Assembly (NCBI RefSeq): GCF_022539315.1 | Contig: NC_066316.1 | Span: 100,434,179 to 100,498,178, forward strand | DNA length: 64,000 bases | Direction: 5' to 3' | Source of the DNA: Serinus canaria | Taxonomy: Eukaryota; Chordata; Aves; Passeriformes; Fringillidae | Part shown: positions 33,663-47,155 of the stretch, piece after piece | Layout of the letters: each line of letters begins with the position of its first letter | Numbering within the stretch: the first letter of the stretch is position 1 | The notes under the pieces: generated by a model | What the model was told of the DNA's origin: nothing | Databases searched by the model: none | Seen by the model: the letters and a program-made list of their open reading frames with translations, nothing else | Translations under genes and position numbers: made by a program

Positions 33663-36600
33663 CCACTCCCAGTTGGGGAGAGATCCATGGCTTTTAGAGA
33701 GCTGAGTCTTCATCTTGATTGCAGAGAGGGCTTCTGCATCTCACATGGCAATAATTCAACACATATGCCTCAGTTTAAACCCTCCAAGAATTTGAAATAG
33801 CCTTGGTAGCCCAGTAGGGAATCATAGCTTAGTGTTTTTCTTCCAGACTTGAATTATATCTGCAGAATTTAAAGGAAAAGCAATTACATGCAGAGTCATG
33901 TGTCTGATCAACAATTCATGTTAGTGTTGAACTACAGACTGGTGATTCAGTTTTAATTTAAAAAATTTGTTTATTATCAAAACTCTTTCCCCTTCAGGTA
34001 CTTTTTATTGATGTCCTGTTTCTTCTTCTGTGCATTTATGAAGATTTAATATCATTACTGCATGTTGAGAAAGCATCCTCTCTGTGTAACTTATATAACA
34101 AAAAAAACCCATAAAAATGCAGTGGAAGGCAAAAGATGAATATGCAATATTTTAAAACTGTTTGAATATGGAAAGTATCATCATAAAAACAACAGATTCT
34201 GGTGACAGGCAAAGCAACACACACATTCACTGTTTAAATTTAATGCTTGAAGGCTCTAAGACTCTTCTGCAAACCTGCTGTTTTTCCTGTATGAATCTGG
34301 TGGGTGTTTTTTGCCTTTGTAATTTTGGAATACACTGATTCTATTTTTCAATGAAATGGCATATTAATTTACAGAGAAGACTGGGCTTCTTATGAAACCA
34401 GGGGAAATTACATGTAAACTACTTTCTGTCTTTTTTTTTTTTGTTAGGAAGATGGAAATAGATCTATTGAGATATTGGAGAGCTGTTGTTTTTAATTATA
34501 TGTGATTACTATTTACACAATGATTCTGCAAGGGGAATCCATTTAGTTATGGTTTTCATCTGCCACGGGAAGTGTTTAAATCACTGTGCCTTGCTGCATT
34601 GTTGTCACTCAGCTAAGGTGCTGCATAAGTCAGCCTTTAGCCTCAGAAGGGGTTAAGATCATGTTCTTAAAGTTGTCACAAAGCTGCCAACATTAAAACA
34701 TTTACATAAATCTTTTTACTAACCTGTGAATCATTTTGCTTTTGCTGTAATTTGTACATTACATACATGAGTTTTCCTTTTTTGGTCTCAAATACTTTTT
34801 GTATAAAACACTAAAGACTATCATATTACGGAGAATGTAAAAAAGAAATTAAAAGTCTATGTAGACATGACCTCTTCCTAAAGGGACTTAAACTACAAAG
34901 TAGAGAACAGCTCTGAGATTTTGGTCCATCCACTGTCTGTCAGACTCCTATTCATTTCACTTGGATCAGGCGCTTTACAGTTTCTTAATAGACAAAGCAA
35001 ACAACTTTCCATAATAATACTACAGAGGCAAAGACTGTATAATGCAATCATGCACATTTCTTTTTAAAACTATATGATTTTGTTCTGTTGATTAGCAGTA
35101 GAGATATTCCTCACAGTGAAACTTGAAATTTAAAAATTGCCCAATTCACTACTCGCTCATCTTCTGAGCCAACTGTTTTGTCTTTCATTCCCTTTCCTTT
35201 TTTGGTTATTTAACACACATAATGCTCAAGCCCAGCTGGTAGACTTACTCAGGAGTCCTTTCTTCTGCTGAAAAATAAACATGCAAAACTATCTTTGATG
35301 CTTACTGTTTTCCAGCTAAGGAGATGAAAATTATTTGCAAATACTCTCTACTATAAGCCTAGAATGTTTGCTCCGGTGTATTTTTTTGTTAATCTGAGGC
35401 TCTTGGGAGGTAATGGTCTGCACCTGCACAACTAAAATTAAATCAGTTTTGCTAGTGATGTCAATGAAATTAGGATTTAAAGTTTAGCTAATTCCCTTGC
35501 CAGTCCTCATTGCCTATAGTCAGGGGAATAATTTGGGTACCTAATCATAGCTGTGCACTGCTATTTCAAATGTTGCAGTGGATCTGAGACATCAGCCCAC
35601 AGTTAGCAGACATAACAAAAATGTTATGCAAAAATCTATTCTCTTCAGGAGTGATGGCTGGAAGCCAAGTGGAAATGGCATCTGAGACAGCACTGAACAT
35701 CCATGTTCCAGAAGCCAAAGCTCTTTGCGGGTGGGAAGGACTCTCACCCAAAAAAGAGAGACTCTAGAATTCTAGTTTCTAGAATTTTTCCATTCCACTA
35801 GAACAGGCAAATAAAATAGTGCTATGAACAGTTTTCCTTACCTCTCTCCACTGACTGTGAAGGTAGCCTAGCTGAATCTTCAGTTACTTTTGGTGGGTTT
35901 TTTCATTGCTAAAGTTTCATGGTACCTCATGTCCTTGGAGTAAGCTTTACTGGAAATCAGATAAAATTATTTATGTGTGCCTGCCATTTTTATCTAAAAA
36001 GCTTCTCTGCCATTTACAAAGATCTAAACTCCAAGCTAAAATGAATAAGGTATTTGAGTATAAATATTTGAACAAGAAGTTTGGTTTGAAATTATTCAAA
36101 GTAAAACAGAGCTGAACAGTCAAAGCAATTGCAGCATACCATTGAGTTATTCTCAGACAACACAAATGTTGCATTCCCCTGCTACAAAGGGTTGCTTTCT
36201 GAGCTCAAGCTGTTGCATTTCATGTTCTTAGCTCTTGAGGTTCCTGGTTCAGTCCCTGCTGTATTAAGCAAGAGTTCAGCTGTCACACAAAGCTTGCAAA
36301 CACAAAGCATAGAAAGTAAAACTGAGTTCATTAATGATATAGGAGGATAAAGCTCCCTGTGCTAATGTGTTCTATGGTAATTTTCCACCCAAAAGGACTA
36401 CTTGAGATTCTACACACTTGGCTTTGTGAAAGAAAAAAAGAACCCAACTCAAAGTTTAAAAAATTTCACATCTCAAAATTGACAAATTACAATCCTCTTT
36501 TCTTAGGATATTTTTTCCATCACCCTCACTGATGGAAAGCTAAACCATATCCATCAGTACTGACTTCAATCAAACTGACAGTAGGGTAGGATATTACACA

Positions 36601-37577
36601 ACATATGAATTTTGGCCTTGCATTTAGTTTTTGCTTCTGCCAATAATGTGAATATGGCACAGTTAAAGCACTGGTTTTTAAGACCCTCTTGTGATCTATC
36701 TAAATGAATTGAATGCTATGATTTCAATGTTTTTCTTAATATTTTGTAGGAAGAGAATGCAAACAAAAAAAGTGTATGTAAAATAGTGCACAAAGAAAAT
36801 AGGAATCCTCTGGATTTCTTTACTCTGAAAACTGCACTTTAGCATTATTTACATTAGGAATCTTCTTGGTGGGTCTATGTTTAGAATCTTTTTGGAAGCT
36901 ATTTTATTAATAGAGAGCAAGAACAGAAACATATCTGTTTGTCTTGACAGAGAATGAAAACATGCACTACTTTAGGAAAGTGCAAATACATTGCAGGTTT
37001 TATGTAGACACCACCCTGAGGAGCAGCAGAACCTGTAAGCCTGAGCCACCAAGCTCTTAATCCACACCTCTCCTGTCAGCTAGGTCAGAAGCCTGCTCCA
37101 ACAAGTGTGAATTAATCTATTTCTCCTGCCTTAACCATCAAGCTATGGAGAGATGTCTTCAAGAAGAGCATTATTTATTCCTTGCCTAATTTTTTCTAAC
37201 TACCTGTAATCTTTATTCTCATTCATTGCCTCAATAACACTCCTTTTCACAAAGGGCCCAGGGCCATTTGTGCTGAGACAAAATATGAAGCATGAGGAAG
37301 CAGTCCTGAGGAATTTACAGTCTCATTTCAGACGGGAAGCAGCAGGTTGCTGGTCAATAGCAGTCAGTGGCAGTCCTTGAATGGAGGATTACAAGTCATG
37401 ACATAAGTGAGGCAATGCACAGAAAAACCAAAAAGACCAGGTGCAAATGAAGGAAATAACATTATGGCATTATTTTTGATTTTTTTTTCCTACAGAAAGG
37501 AAAATTAAAATTATTGGAAGAAATTTCCCCATATCTATCCTTTGAAATTCTCACATACTGCTCCTATAAAACAGCAA

Positions 37578-37680
37578 ATTGTTCTCTTTCTTATTCTCTC
37601 ATTCTTTGCCTTTTTTTTTTTCCTCTCCTTCTCTGTATCTTCCCTCCCCCCCTTCATTTTTGGTTTGTTTTTTTTTTAAT
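37578..37680 (+). repeat. Pyrimidine-rich low-complexity tract
   Basis: About 100 bp of mostly C and T on this strand, with T-runs at 37611-37622 and near 37669 and a CCCTCCCCCCC block. Such polypurine/polypyrimidine tracts can adopt triplex structures. No gene is nearby, so a splice-site role is unlikely. Confidence 0.7.
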
Positions 37681-40303
37681 GTTCAGTTGTAGCTTGTTGC
37701 TAATAATTCAAATTCATTGCTCTTTGAATGCTTTCCAATTAGTGATAAATGACATTTCACACATTTGCTGCTTGTTTGTTTAGCAGCTGCCACTCCTCAA
37801 TATGTATGTTGTAGATATCTGGAAAAATGCCATGTTTGCGATCTCTACAGCAGCAGGTTGGGTTTTGTGTTGAAATTATGTTTTTGAGGAGCACTGCAAT
37901 GTTCTCTTTATGGTCATTCACTGCCAAATTCAGGCACCAGACACATTATTTTCATTTTCAAGAGATGACATGACAGAAATAACAAGACAATGAATCACAA
38001 TTACACTGCCTGAATGAACATCAGAAATGCCGATTACAGCACAATGATAGCAGCCTCCTCCTTATTTGCTGAAACATATTAGCCATCCATGCACAAAATT
38101 TTGATTGCACATTTAAATTCTTGAATAAACTTAAAATAGGATTATTTAAGGCTTTTTAAAAAATGGGTTTGTTGGGAGAAAGGATAATAAATATTCTTGG
38201 GTTTAGAGTTAAAAAAAATAGTAACAGTCTGCACCTGGATAGTGTTAAAACTTCCTAACTTAAATAAGAAGAAAATCAGCACAGTAAAGATAATTTGGGG
38301 ATTCATTTTTATCTCCTATGTACACATGGAGGTAAATATATTTCATTATAAATGCATTCTAATTCATGCATACATTGACTTTAAAGTTTTAACGCACTCT
38401 TTTCATTTTTTACTTATGATTTCAGTTAGTACAGATTTGTCTTTGTCTTTGCTATTGTTCTGCAAATTGCTTTTCCTTCCCTTATTAAACAAAGACCTAA
38501 ATAAATTCCACAGTCTGAAATATTTGACTTGACACTGTCAATATTACATTTCATAGATCGAGGCTGTGATCACTGAGGCCTCAAAATCAGGTTATGAAGC
38601 ATCAGTGAAAGATTTCAATGTGTTTGCTTCCTGCTTCTATAAATGAGTTTGAGTTCAGGAACAGCTTTATTTTTCTGCCTTTCTATTGTGCAAAAAATAT
38701 GCAGAAACTGTACTTTTGATCAAGTGAATAGCATATACAGCTGTAACTGAATCCTAAATTTAATGTTTATAACACCAGTGGATAAGCCTTTATGCACTTG
38801 ATCATTCTGATTACCTTGAGGAAACAGAAAGTTACTTCTGCTGAGGTGATCCAAAGCACTTGGATCCACTCCTGCTGCTTCTGGCTTCTAAGTATTTTAT
38901 AGATAGAAATTATTCAGCCCAATGGAGGACACTGAAGATAAATGCCTAAATTAGAGTCTGATGCTAATTTGTTTTTATAATTTGGAAAATGTAATATAGA
39001 GATTTTGAGATGCATTTTGTTGATGACTTAGAACTCAGTAGCAAAATAGGAAGCCTGATATAGGATCTGTAGCACAAATAGGGGATCAAGAATAGAAAAA
39101 GCATTCACTAGATCTTTTGGTAAATTAAATATAGAGATATTTTCAGATCAGTATGCACTAAAAATAGCTAAGAGAATTTGACAGATTGGAGTTTGTTTAT
39201 ATGTGGGCAGAAATGAACATAGAGCTGAATTCAAAATCAATTAATAAATTGAAGATAAGCAACTTTCAAGGACCACATGGAATCACTCAAAAGGTCTAAA
39301 TAAATTATGATTAAATACTTCATACTTAGACATGTGAAGCTCTAATGGTGATTGGTAACTTTTACTTGCTGGTAGCTGAATTTGGTAACAGAATAAGAAA
39401 AAGACATTTAAGAAAAGGTTTGTGGGCTGATGCAAAGCCAGACAGTTGAAAAAGAAGGAAGATATATATGTGGATAAATATGACATACAGAGTTCAACAT
39501 CAATAATTAAATGGTTTTCTTGCAGAGGAAAGCTATACCTTACAGAGCTATTAGGTTTGTGATAAACTGAAATAGCACATGAACATGGGTGATCCATTCA
39601 GACTTTTCTAAGACTTTTATACACAAGGCTCTTACAAGCTTTTCACAACATTCTTGAGAAAAAAGGTTGTTATACAAATAAATTATCATTGGTCAGAAAC
39701 AGGTTGCACTTACAGATAAGTAACTGTTTAAAATAAGAAAATAATTTCAACAAAACAGAACAAAAAAAACCATCACAGAGTAAGAAAATCAATGCTAATG
39801 CTGATTACAGAGTTACATAAGTGAATGAGTAACAAAAGATATAAAAGATTCAGTGTGAAAAATGCAAAATAATAAACATGGGGAAAAGTATATAAAATTA
39901 TAGGTTCTAAATTAGCTATTATCAGTTAGGGGACAGATTTTTTGAGTCATTGTAGATATTTCTTAAGAAAATGCCTGCTTAACAGAAGGCAAAAAGGAAA
40001 TATAAAGTTAAGAAATTTTTAACAAAGAAATTGCAAACTAAACAGAAAACTTGGTATTTACACTGTGTGCAGCTGCATCCCAAACTCTCTATACAATATT
40101 TCTTAAAGGATAGACCAACATTAAAAAAGCTAATCTAAATAAATAAATAAATAGGAAAGCAAAACCAATGTATATAACTATTTCAGACTCTCTTAGTGGG
40201 CCACAGTAAATATCCACTTCAGCAACCACCTAAAACATTGCTGCAATGACCTGGACTGCCTCCAGTAGTTTTTATACTTCTTTTTTTTCTAATTTCCTTT
40301 TTC

Positions 40304-40361
40304 TTTTTTTTTTTTTTTTTTTGTGGGTTCATTGCAGTTTCAGTGGAAAAAAAAAAAAAAA
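40304..40361 (+). repeat. T-run facing A-run low-complexity block
   Basis: A T-rich run ending at 40322 (about nine T after TTTTTC, within a longer T-rich block from about 40281) is followed 25 bp later by an A15 run (40347-40361). The two could pair as a hairpin. This is typical homopolymer sequence, with no transposon identified around it. Confidence 0.7.
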
Positions 40362-43300
40362 GTTTCATCCAAAGGCTGACTGAAAACATGGGAAATGATG
40401 ATTCACAAGTCATTACACTAAAGGGGGAGTCCATCATTCTCCTGTGACTATCCAGACAGACTGGGCATACTCTTGTCCTAACTAAAGAGTTACCAAAGAG
40501 TTTCCAACATTGGGCAGCGTGGTCAAATCCCCTCTCCTTTCTTTATGCCAAGGATGAACTTGTAAAAATTTAAATTACAAAAAGCATTTAAATTACAAAA
40601 AAATGATTTTTTTTTTCTTTCCTAGTTCAAATATGTTAAGCTTTCCAAACTGTTTCACTTATACAATGAAGGGATAAATTTCTTATACTCTGATTGGACT
40701 AATCCCTGAGTAAACTGCAAGCTTTTTTATACTAAAAACATTGAAGCAAACTCAACAGGACCATCTTAGCCATAAATTAATTGAAGTGACAGATATAAGC
40801 TCAGTGTACTCCAGAGCAGAAGGTCACCATGAGAATATTACTTAACTTCTCCTCTAATTCAATAAATGGCTCTCATGAGAGTTACAGTGGGTCCCAAAAT
40901 GGGAATATTTTTGTAGTGGAGTGCATTATTTCTGTGGAGTGATGAAAGCCAAATATTTGCAGCAAGTATTTCCCATATCATCAGTTGCTGGAAAAGAAAT
41001 TCTTTGCAACATAAAAATTAGGAAATCACCAGCTGTCTACTATTCATGTGAGCAGTTTGCTTGAACACAGGGCAACAGGACAAGGACACAAAACCACTGA
41101 AGTTTCACTGTAATATTTCATACTCATACCTGACAAAAAAACCACAAAACCTTTTTCAGTGAAAGGTTTACTTGTAAATGGCAGGCTTTTTTCCTTCCTT
41201 TAATCAAGTTTCATTCAAATTCTCCTTGGAGACCTGTAGGATTGCTCTTGAGTACATGTACTGCTCTTTCTATCCATTTAGGCTCTCACAGAACAGTCAA
41301 CAGTTTCCCACATGCTAAAGAAAATCAGCCATATGGATACTGAAAAAGAAATTTGCTTTTAAACACCCTCTTGATCTGGAGAACAAGCATCCTGAAATCA
41401 TGATCTGCCAGAAAACAATATTCTAAATCTTCTGGATTGGCCAGGAAAAAAAATTCAGTGCACAACATAGAAGTTTACTGTATGATAAGACTGATTAAAT
41501 AATCAGGGGAGCTTGTTACTGGCACTGAATGTTGCAGCTTAGTGAGGTAAATAAAATACAGGCATTTGGGAAAACACTTTAAGCATCTAAAGGTTAGAGA
41601 AAATAGTCTCAGAGTCAAGTGCCAGACTGTTTGAAGATAAGGTGGTTTATAAAACATAGCATTGTGGATGTAAGTGTTTGAGTAGTTGACACAATAAAAA
41701 ATTATTTCTGACAGTTATTGCCAGAATGAAGGGGGGAAAAAATAATATCTCTGTGACATTCAGTATGGCATGAGGTCATGTTGCATTAATTCTACCATGC
41801 AAGCTAATTCAGTGTGTCATGATGAGCATGGTGTAAAGTCATGGTCATCATGGCAGTGACATTAGTCTTAGGAGAATTTGTAAAGCTGCAATTAAACAAA
41901 GGCTTACCCCTAAAAATCATATCTAATTTCAATTAAAAATAGGTTTAAGCTATTTAAGCAAGTCGTGCTGTTCATGGCTCTGAAGATGTGATATGGGTAG
42001 AAAAACATATGGCTGTAGGTTGCTCAGGTGCTTTCAGTCATTTAAAAATTATGCTTCTATTTTAAGTGATTTAGTTTTCCAGCTAATTCCAGCTATTTGC
42101 AGTATTGAGCACTTTGTAAGTTCAAATCACAATCATAATCTCCAAATACTTCTCTGAGGGTGTTTCTTAAAGATTTCCTGAGTTCAGACCCATGGGTTTG
42201 TTAGTTCAAGTAGCCCTACATTTTTCTGGGTTAAAAGTGAATGCTGGTGTTTTTCTGTGCAGAGTTCCTCCGTCAGCATAGGAGGACTTCTGATTGGAAC
42301 AGAATTTCTCCCCTCATGCATGTTTCCCTCAGACTTCTCTTTCTCCCTCAACTTGTAGAACTATCAGACAGCAATGCTGAATTGCTGAATTCCTTGGCAG
42401 GAAGTCTGTGTGCATTTGCACCAGAGTTGAGATCACTGATGGTCTTGCATTGCAAAAACCATGAACCAAATCTCTGAAGAAATAGAAAAAATCCCTCATT
42501 CCCTACATCCAAAGGAAAGACAAAGATTTAGAGGGTTTCCAATGTAGCTCTAGAATCTTACATTTGCATAAGAAAACGTTCATTAGCACAATGGAGGAGA
42601 AATAAATAATATAGTCATTTGAACATCTCTTTAAATATGTTAAATTATTTTCTCAGTCCCAGATGGTCTCTTCAGGGAAATTAAGTGTTAGGGGGGAAAA
42701 GATTAATCTATTTAATCTATTTTACTGGAAATAATCACAGTAAATTAATATGTGGTGATTTTCAAAATCAGCTAAAACAATATCAATCAGATTATATCAA
42801 ATATTTTCTGTTCTGTGGTAGCTACACCACATCGTTTTGGCAGGCAATCTGGGAAACAGAAGGAATTGAGGAGCTAAACTAATGAAAAGTATGTAGCAAT
42901 ATTTATAGGTAGGCCTGACTATAAAGCAGAAAATCTGGTTCATTAAAAAAAAATACAAACAGCGTATTGTGAAATGTGGTTTTGTTCTACATATGTTGAA
43001 AGATTTCTAGATTTCTTCCTAAGATAAAACACTTAAAAAAGAAAAGGATAGATTTCAAAACAGACTTAGGTCTTTCACACTAGGATTAGCAGCCTCTTTC
43101 TGAATCCCTAATTTGTCCAGCTGATGCTATAGTTATACTTTAGAGGCATCAGAGCAAATTTTGGCATCAACAATCTTCTTCAATGAGTTTTGAAATCTGG
43201 ATGGCCTAGAACATCTAAACTATTTGGAACTTTGGGCACCTACAGCTTGTTTTGTTGTCTAAGCAGGCACAAATATTTAAATACCGTGTTACAGTCCATC

Positions 43301-43407
43301 GAGTCAATCTACCCTCAGTCTTGGAATTTAAACCTGGATTTTGATGTTTGAGATGAGATTTTTAACAGCTAGGAGATTGTCTTTTCCTAAAGTTGGTGCT
43401 AGGAACC

Positions 43408-43446
43408 TTTACTAGGTGCTTGTCTTTACTAGCTTTACTAGGTGCT
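43408..43446 (+). repeat. 26-bp-period local duplication
   Basis: TTTACTAGGTGCT occurs at 43408-43420 and again at 43434-43446. A further GGTGCTAGG just upstream (43395-43403) shares the core. It is a small, partly decayed tandem duplication. Confidence 0.8.
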
Positions 43447-43754
43447 AGGGTTTTTTGTTGAATGTTATTAAGACAGTAATCAGGACCAGACAGAGAAGCA
43501 GGACCCTGCATCTTTAGGTCAGACCCACTGCTGCTCAGCACTGAAAGAACACAGTCAAACTGTGTTCAAATTCTCAGCAGCTTGAAAGTCTACTTTTTTC
43601 AGTTTTGAGACCTAGAATATCTTTCTTGCTTCCTCCTAACATCCTTTCTTATGGGAGATGAACTTAAATATATGAATTTGAATTGTGTTTAAATAATACC
43701 CAAAATATAGTAGCTTGAGGATTAGTCAATCAAGGGAAGAGCTGTCTTTCCAAG

Positions 43755-44335
43755 AGACCTAGACAGGCTGGAGGAATGGACTCATGAAATTCAGCAAGAA
43801 TTCACAATATTAATTCTGAAGTAATATTCTTCACCTGGGAAGGAAAAAAAATCAAAATTATAACACCTGTGAATGGGCTGAGTGGGATGAACTCTGCCTC
43901 ACAGATGAACAGTGTAAACAAGATTCAGCAGTGCATCCCAGTATGTTGGGTTGTGTGAACAGGCCAGTGATCACTGGGTGGTTGTGGGGCTGGAGCACTG
44001 TCCTTCGAGAGAATCTGAGGAAATGGGGCTTGTTCAGTCTGGAGAAGAGCTGACTTCCAGGGGACGTGACAGCAGCTTCACAGAATCTGGGAGAGGGTCG
44101 TCAAGAAGATGGAAGTGTGGCCTTTGTAGCTGAGATCCCATCTGGAGGTAAGAAGAAAGCTTTTCCTCTTGAGGACAGTAAAACAGTGGAACAGGTAACC
44201 CAAAGAGTCTGGAGAGATATTGAAAACCTGGCTGGACAAAGTGCTGGGCATCCTGGTCCAAACTCAATCTTGATCAGAAAGCTGGATTAAATGACATTCT
44301 GAACTCCACTCCAAACTGAATGATTAGGCTAGATC
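43755..44335 (+). mobile_element. CR1 LINE 3' region, plus strand, diverged
   Basis: The sequence follows CR1 in order: a 'gacctagacaggctggagga' block near 43758, 'ttcacctgggaaggaa' near 43831, a 'gagaatctgaggaaatgggg' region near 44009-44030, 'gttcagtctggagaagagct' near 44032, 'aacagtggaacaggtaaccc' near 44181, and an end like 'actccaaactgaatgattag' near 44309. These correspond to the end of ORF2 and the 3' UTR. The copy is old and has many indels. Open frames of 60-77 codons over it are not genes. Confidence 0.85.
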
Positions 44336-45365
44336 CCACATTCCTGGCTATCCTATTAAAATACAGATTAATCTTTCTTTAAATATTTAAATAGGCAAAG
44401 TATTTTATTTGCTGAACTTTAAACATCCAATCAAGTTACCATTTATGTGCATTAAAATTTTAGTGCAGAGAATGAAAAAATGTGCTTTGTTTAGGAGCAC
44501 TTACCCAAGTACAGCAAAACTTCAAAGGTAAGTTGGAAAGAATTCATTTTTCTAAATATTCATGTCTGCATATAATACAGATGATCATGACAGATGCCCA
44601 CTAAAGCCCTGAAGTCAATGAAGAAAAATGAGCAATTTTAGGTACAATTCAGTATTTTCTGAAGTGGATATGCAAAGCAGACCTAATGAATCATGTCCCA
44701 GAATTTATTGTTTCTTTCCACTCACCTTAAAGTGCACGTAAGGGTGTTTGTTCAGCCATGGAAGTTTACATGCAGCACACCAGAATTGAGGGGCTATGAA
44801 ACCCAGCAACTGTATCTAACTCATTTTCTCTAGGAAATCACACGAAAACTCCCAAACTATAAAAAAAAAATTAAATAAAAAAAGTACACAGTACTGAAGC
44901 TTTGAACAAGTGAAACACCAGTCCTGAGAGCAGAAGAATATGGTTGGATAAAATAGAAGCTTTTTTTAAACTTTCTGGTGAAGTAGATCAGAGTTTACAT
45001 TTTATGTGTAAATTTATTTTTTTTATTTTAGGGGGAAAAAAAAGCTAAGTTAAAAAAAAAAGAAAAAAATATAAACATAAATTTAATTCTGCCACTTTTC
45101 AACATGTGTATAAGAAATCAGGGGGAAATACCAGGCATTCTCCACCTAGGCTTTCCAGCCAGTCTGTGCCATGCTTTTTTTAAAGTCAACACCTAGTAAA
45201 GTTGAATCTAATGAAAGGAATATGATGTGTAGAAAACATGGTCCTACTGTTCTACAGCATCCTCTGTTTACAGTACTTGCTAGGAATGAAAGAACTGTAA
45301 TTTCATAGTGTGCTCACTCTAAGCAGGTTTGATTTTATTGCTTCCACTTCCTAAGAAAGTACTTA
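44336..45365. other. Intergenic DNA between two CR1 copies
   Basis: AT-rich non-coding DNA with A-rich low-complexity stretches near 44860-44885 and 45030-45075. No gene is seen. Confidence 0.6.
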
Positions 45366-45690
45366 CAGAATATGCTGAGTTGGAAGGGACTCACAAGGAT
45401 CATTGAGTCCAACTCCTGGCCCTGCACAGCACCATCCCCAAGAGGCACACCATATGCCTGGGAGTATTTTCCAAATGTTTCTTGAGCTCTGTCAGGCTGG
45501 TGCTGTGACCACTGCCCTGGGGAGCCTGTTCCAGGGCCCAGGCACCCTCTGGGTGAAGAGCCTTTTCCAACCCAAACTTACCCTGACACAACTTCAGGCC
45601 ATTCCCTCAGGTCCTATCACTTCTCAGCAGAGAGATCAGTGTCTTCCCCTGCTTGTGTTCTAGCATTTCTAGGTCATGCTCCTCACCAAA
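45366..45690 (-). mobile_element. CR1 LINE 3' end, minus strand
   Basis: The + strand shows the reverse complement of a CR1 3' end typical of neoavian genomes: 'gagttggaagggactcacaa', then 'ttgagtccaactcctggccc', then a GGTGCTGTGACCACTGCCCT block and a 'gcctgttccagggcc' block, and then 'ggtgaagagccttttccaac'. The 3' end is at the low-coordinate side. It is less diverged than most other copies here. Open frames of 86 (+) and 63 (-) codons lie on the repeat and are not genes. Confidence 0.9.
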
Positions 45691-47081
45691 CAATTCGTAG
45701 CTCAGCTACAAGGATGCAAGATCCATAATCTTCTAGAAAGGGATCAGGTGTCATAAATCAGATTTCCACTGAAGAAAGGGGCATGCTTAAAAGAAAATGT
45801 CTGTAAAAAATATGTATTTCCTTCAACTAAGTCTTTTATACTAGTTTGTTACTGGATTAAAACAATAAAAGTAAACAAACCCAGCTGCAGGAACAGTAAT
45901 CAAAATAATTACTAGGAAATGGCAAGTGCCACATTTGCATCCTGATCACTTGAAATTCTTCTTGTCCTGACTTTCATGTATCTTGTGTACTTAAATGTAT
46001 AAACTTAAGTATACTTCACTTGTAAAAATGCTTCTCCAGTGGCTTAGCACTGAGAACTCTCCTGGACTCAAAAAGAACTCCTTTTTAATGATGAGAATTT
46101 CCTTCCCCTCAGGCCAAACTTCTCTTCTTGGATAAATATGTGACGTTACAAGTTCTTCAGTAATCTGTCACCAGCCTCACATCTCTCCTACTGGTTCTTA
46201 CGGCCACGTTCTAGATCATGGTGAAGACCACAAAATACTTTCCTTTTAAATGCATTTATTTCTCTACAGTTTAGGACATTTCTACCCATTATTTTTTATC
46301 TGTAGCCAGGCATTAAGGAAAACTTTGGACCATCCATAAAATCAAAGATTGTTTGTGCGAGAAAACGTGTGATGGCGTTTTAAGCAGAATTTGGGTCCTT
46401 CATCCTCATTTAAGACAGAATTTAAATAGCATAGTTCAACTGTTTCTTGACACTGTCATGCCCTCATGCCCTAGTTAAAACATAAATTAGTATTAACAAA
46501 AAAATAAAGGTATATACCCATGGTCATTACTCATTTTGAGCCAAGTTTGTTTCTGGACAGTTATAGATTTTTTTGAGGTTTTTTATTATTTCTATTAGTG
46601 CTCCTCATTCTTGCTGTTTGCTAAGGTATAAAGGGCATTTTTAAAATGTTTTTGTGATTGTTTTGAGGGGAGATCAAAGTAAGAAAATACAAATTATCCA
46701 ATACTGTGGCAGCAGAAGAAAATAATACTGATCTTTTTTGAACAGGTGTAGAATGAAGAATCACACAGTTCGAAGAATGGTATTCAGTACAGAATAGCTC
46801 TCAGCAATTATCAAATGATCTTTTCCTGACAGACATAGGTTTAAGTTTTATTTTACTTTTTTCTTTGTTAGTGCTGGTAGTTTTGGTTTTTTTGTTTTAA
46901 TGAGAAACAAGCATTTACAAATTTCATAATGAAATATTCTACATATTTTTTATTAAAACACTTCAGGGATACCTGAGTGCTTATAGAATGCCTTCATATC
47001 CTTCTAATCAGACAACTTCCTATAACTATTGCATTGACCTGACCCTGAAATATTTCACAAGAAGCCCTGTACTGGGCTGAA

Positions 47082-47123
47082 GGTGTGATTTCTAGATAAT
47101 CTGATGTGATATCTAGATAATCT
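47082..47123 (+). repeat. 21-bp tandem duplication
   Basis: GGTGTGATTTCTAGATAATC plus T (47082-47102) is followed immediately by a copy with two mismatches (47103-47123). It is a recent local duplication. Confidence 0.85.
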
Positions 47124-47155
47124 CTTTTTTTTGTAAGCAGAAAAACAAAAGAAAA

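Larger units (their letters stand above)
30820..43754. other. Low-repeat intergenic desert
   Basis: About 13 kb of AT-rich non-coding DNA with no gene and no transposon I recognise. It contains small tandem duplications (33637-33662; 43408-43446), a pyrimidine-rich tract (37578-37680), T- and A-runs near 34431 and 40314-40361, AAAT repeats near 32746 and 40138, an imperfect hairpin (41818-41852) and candidate conserved stretches near 34480-34800 and 37900-38150. The open frames have no recognisable content. Confidence 0.6.
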
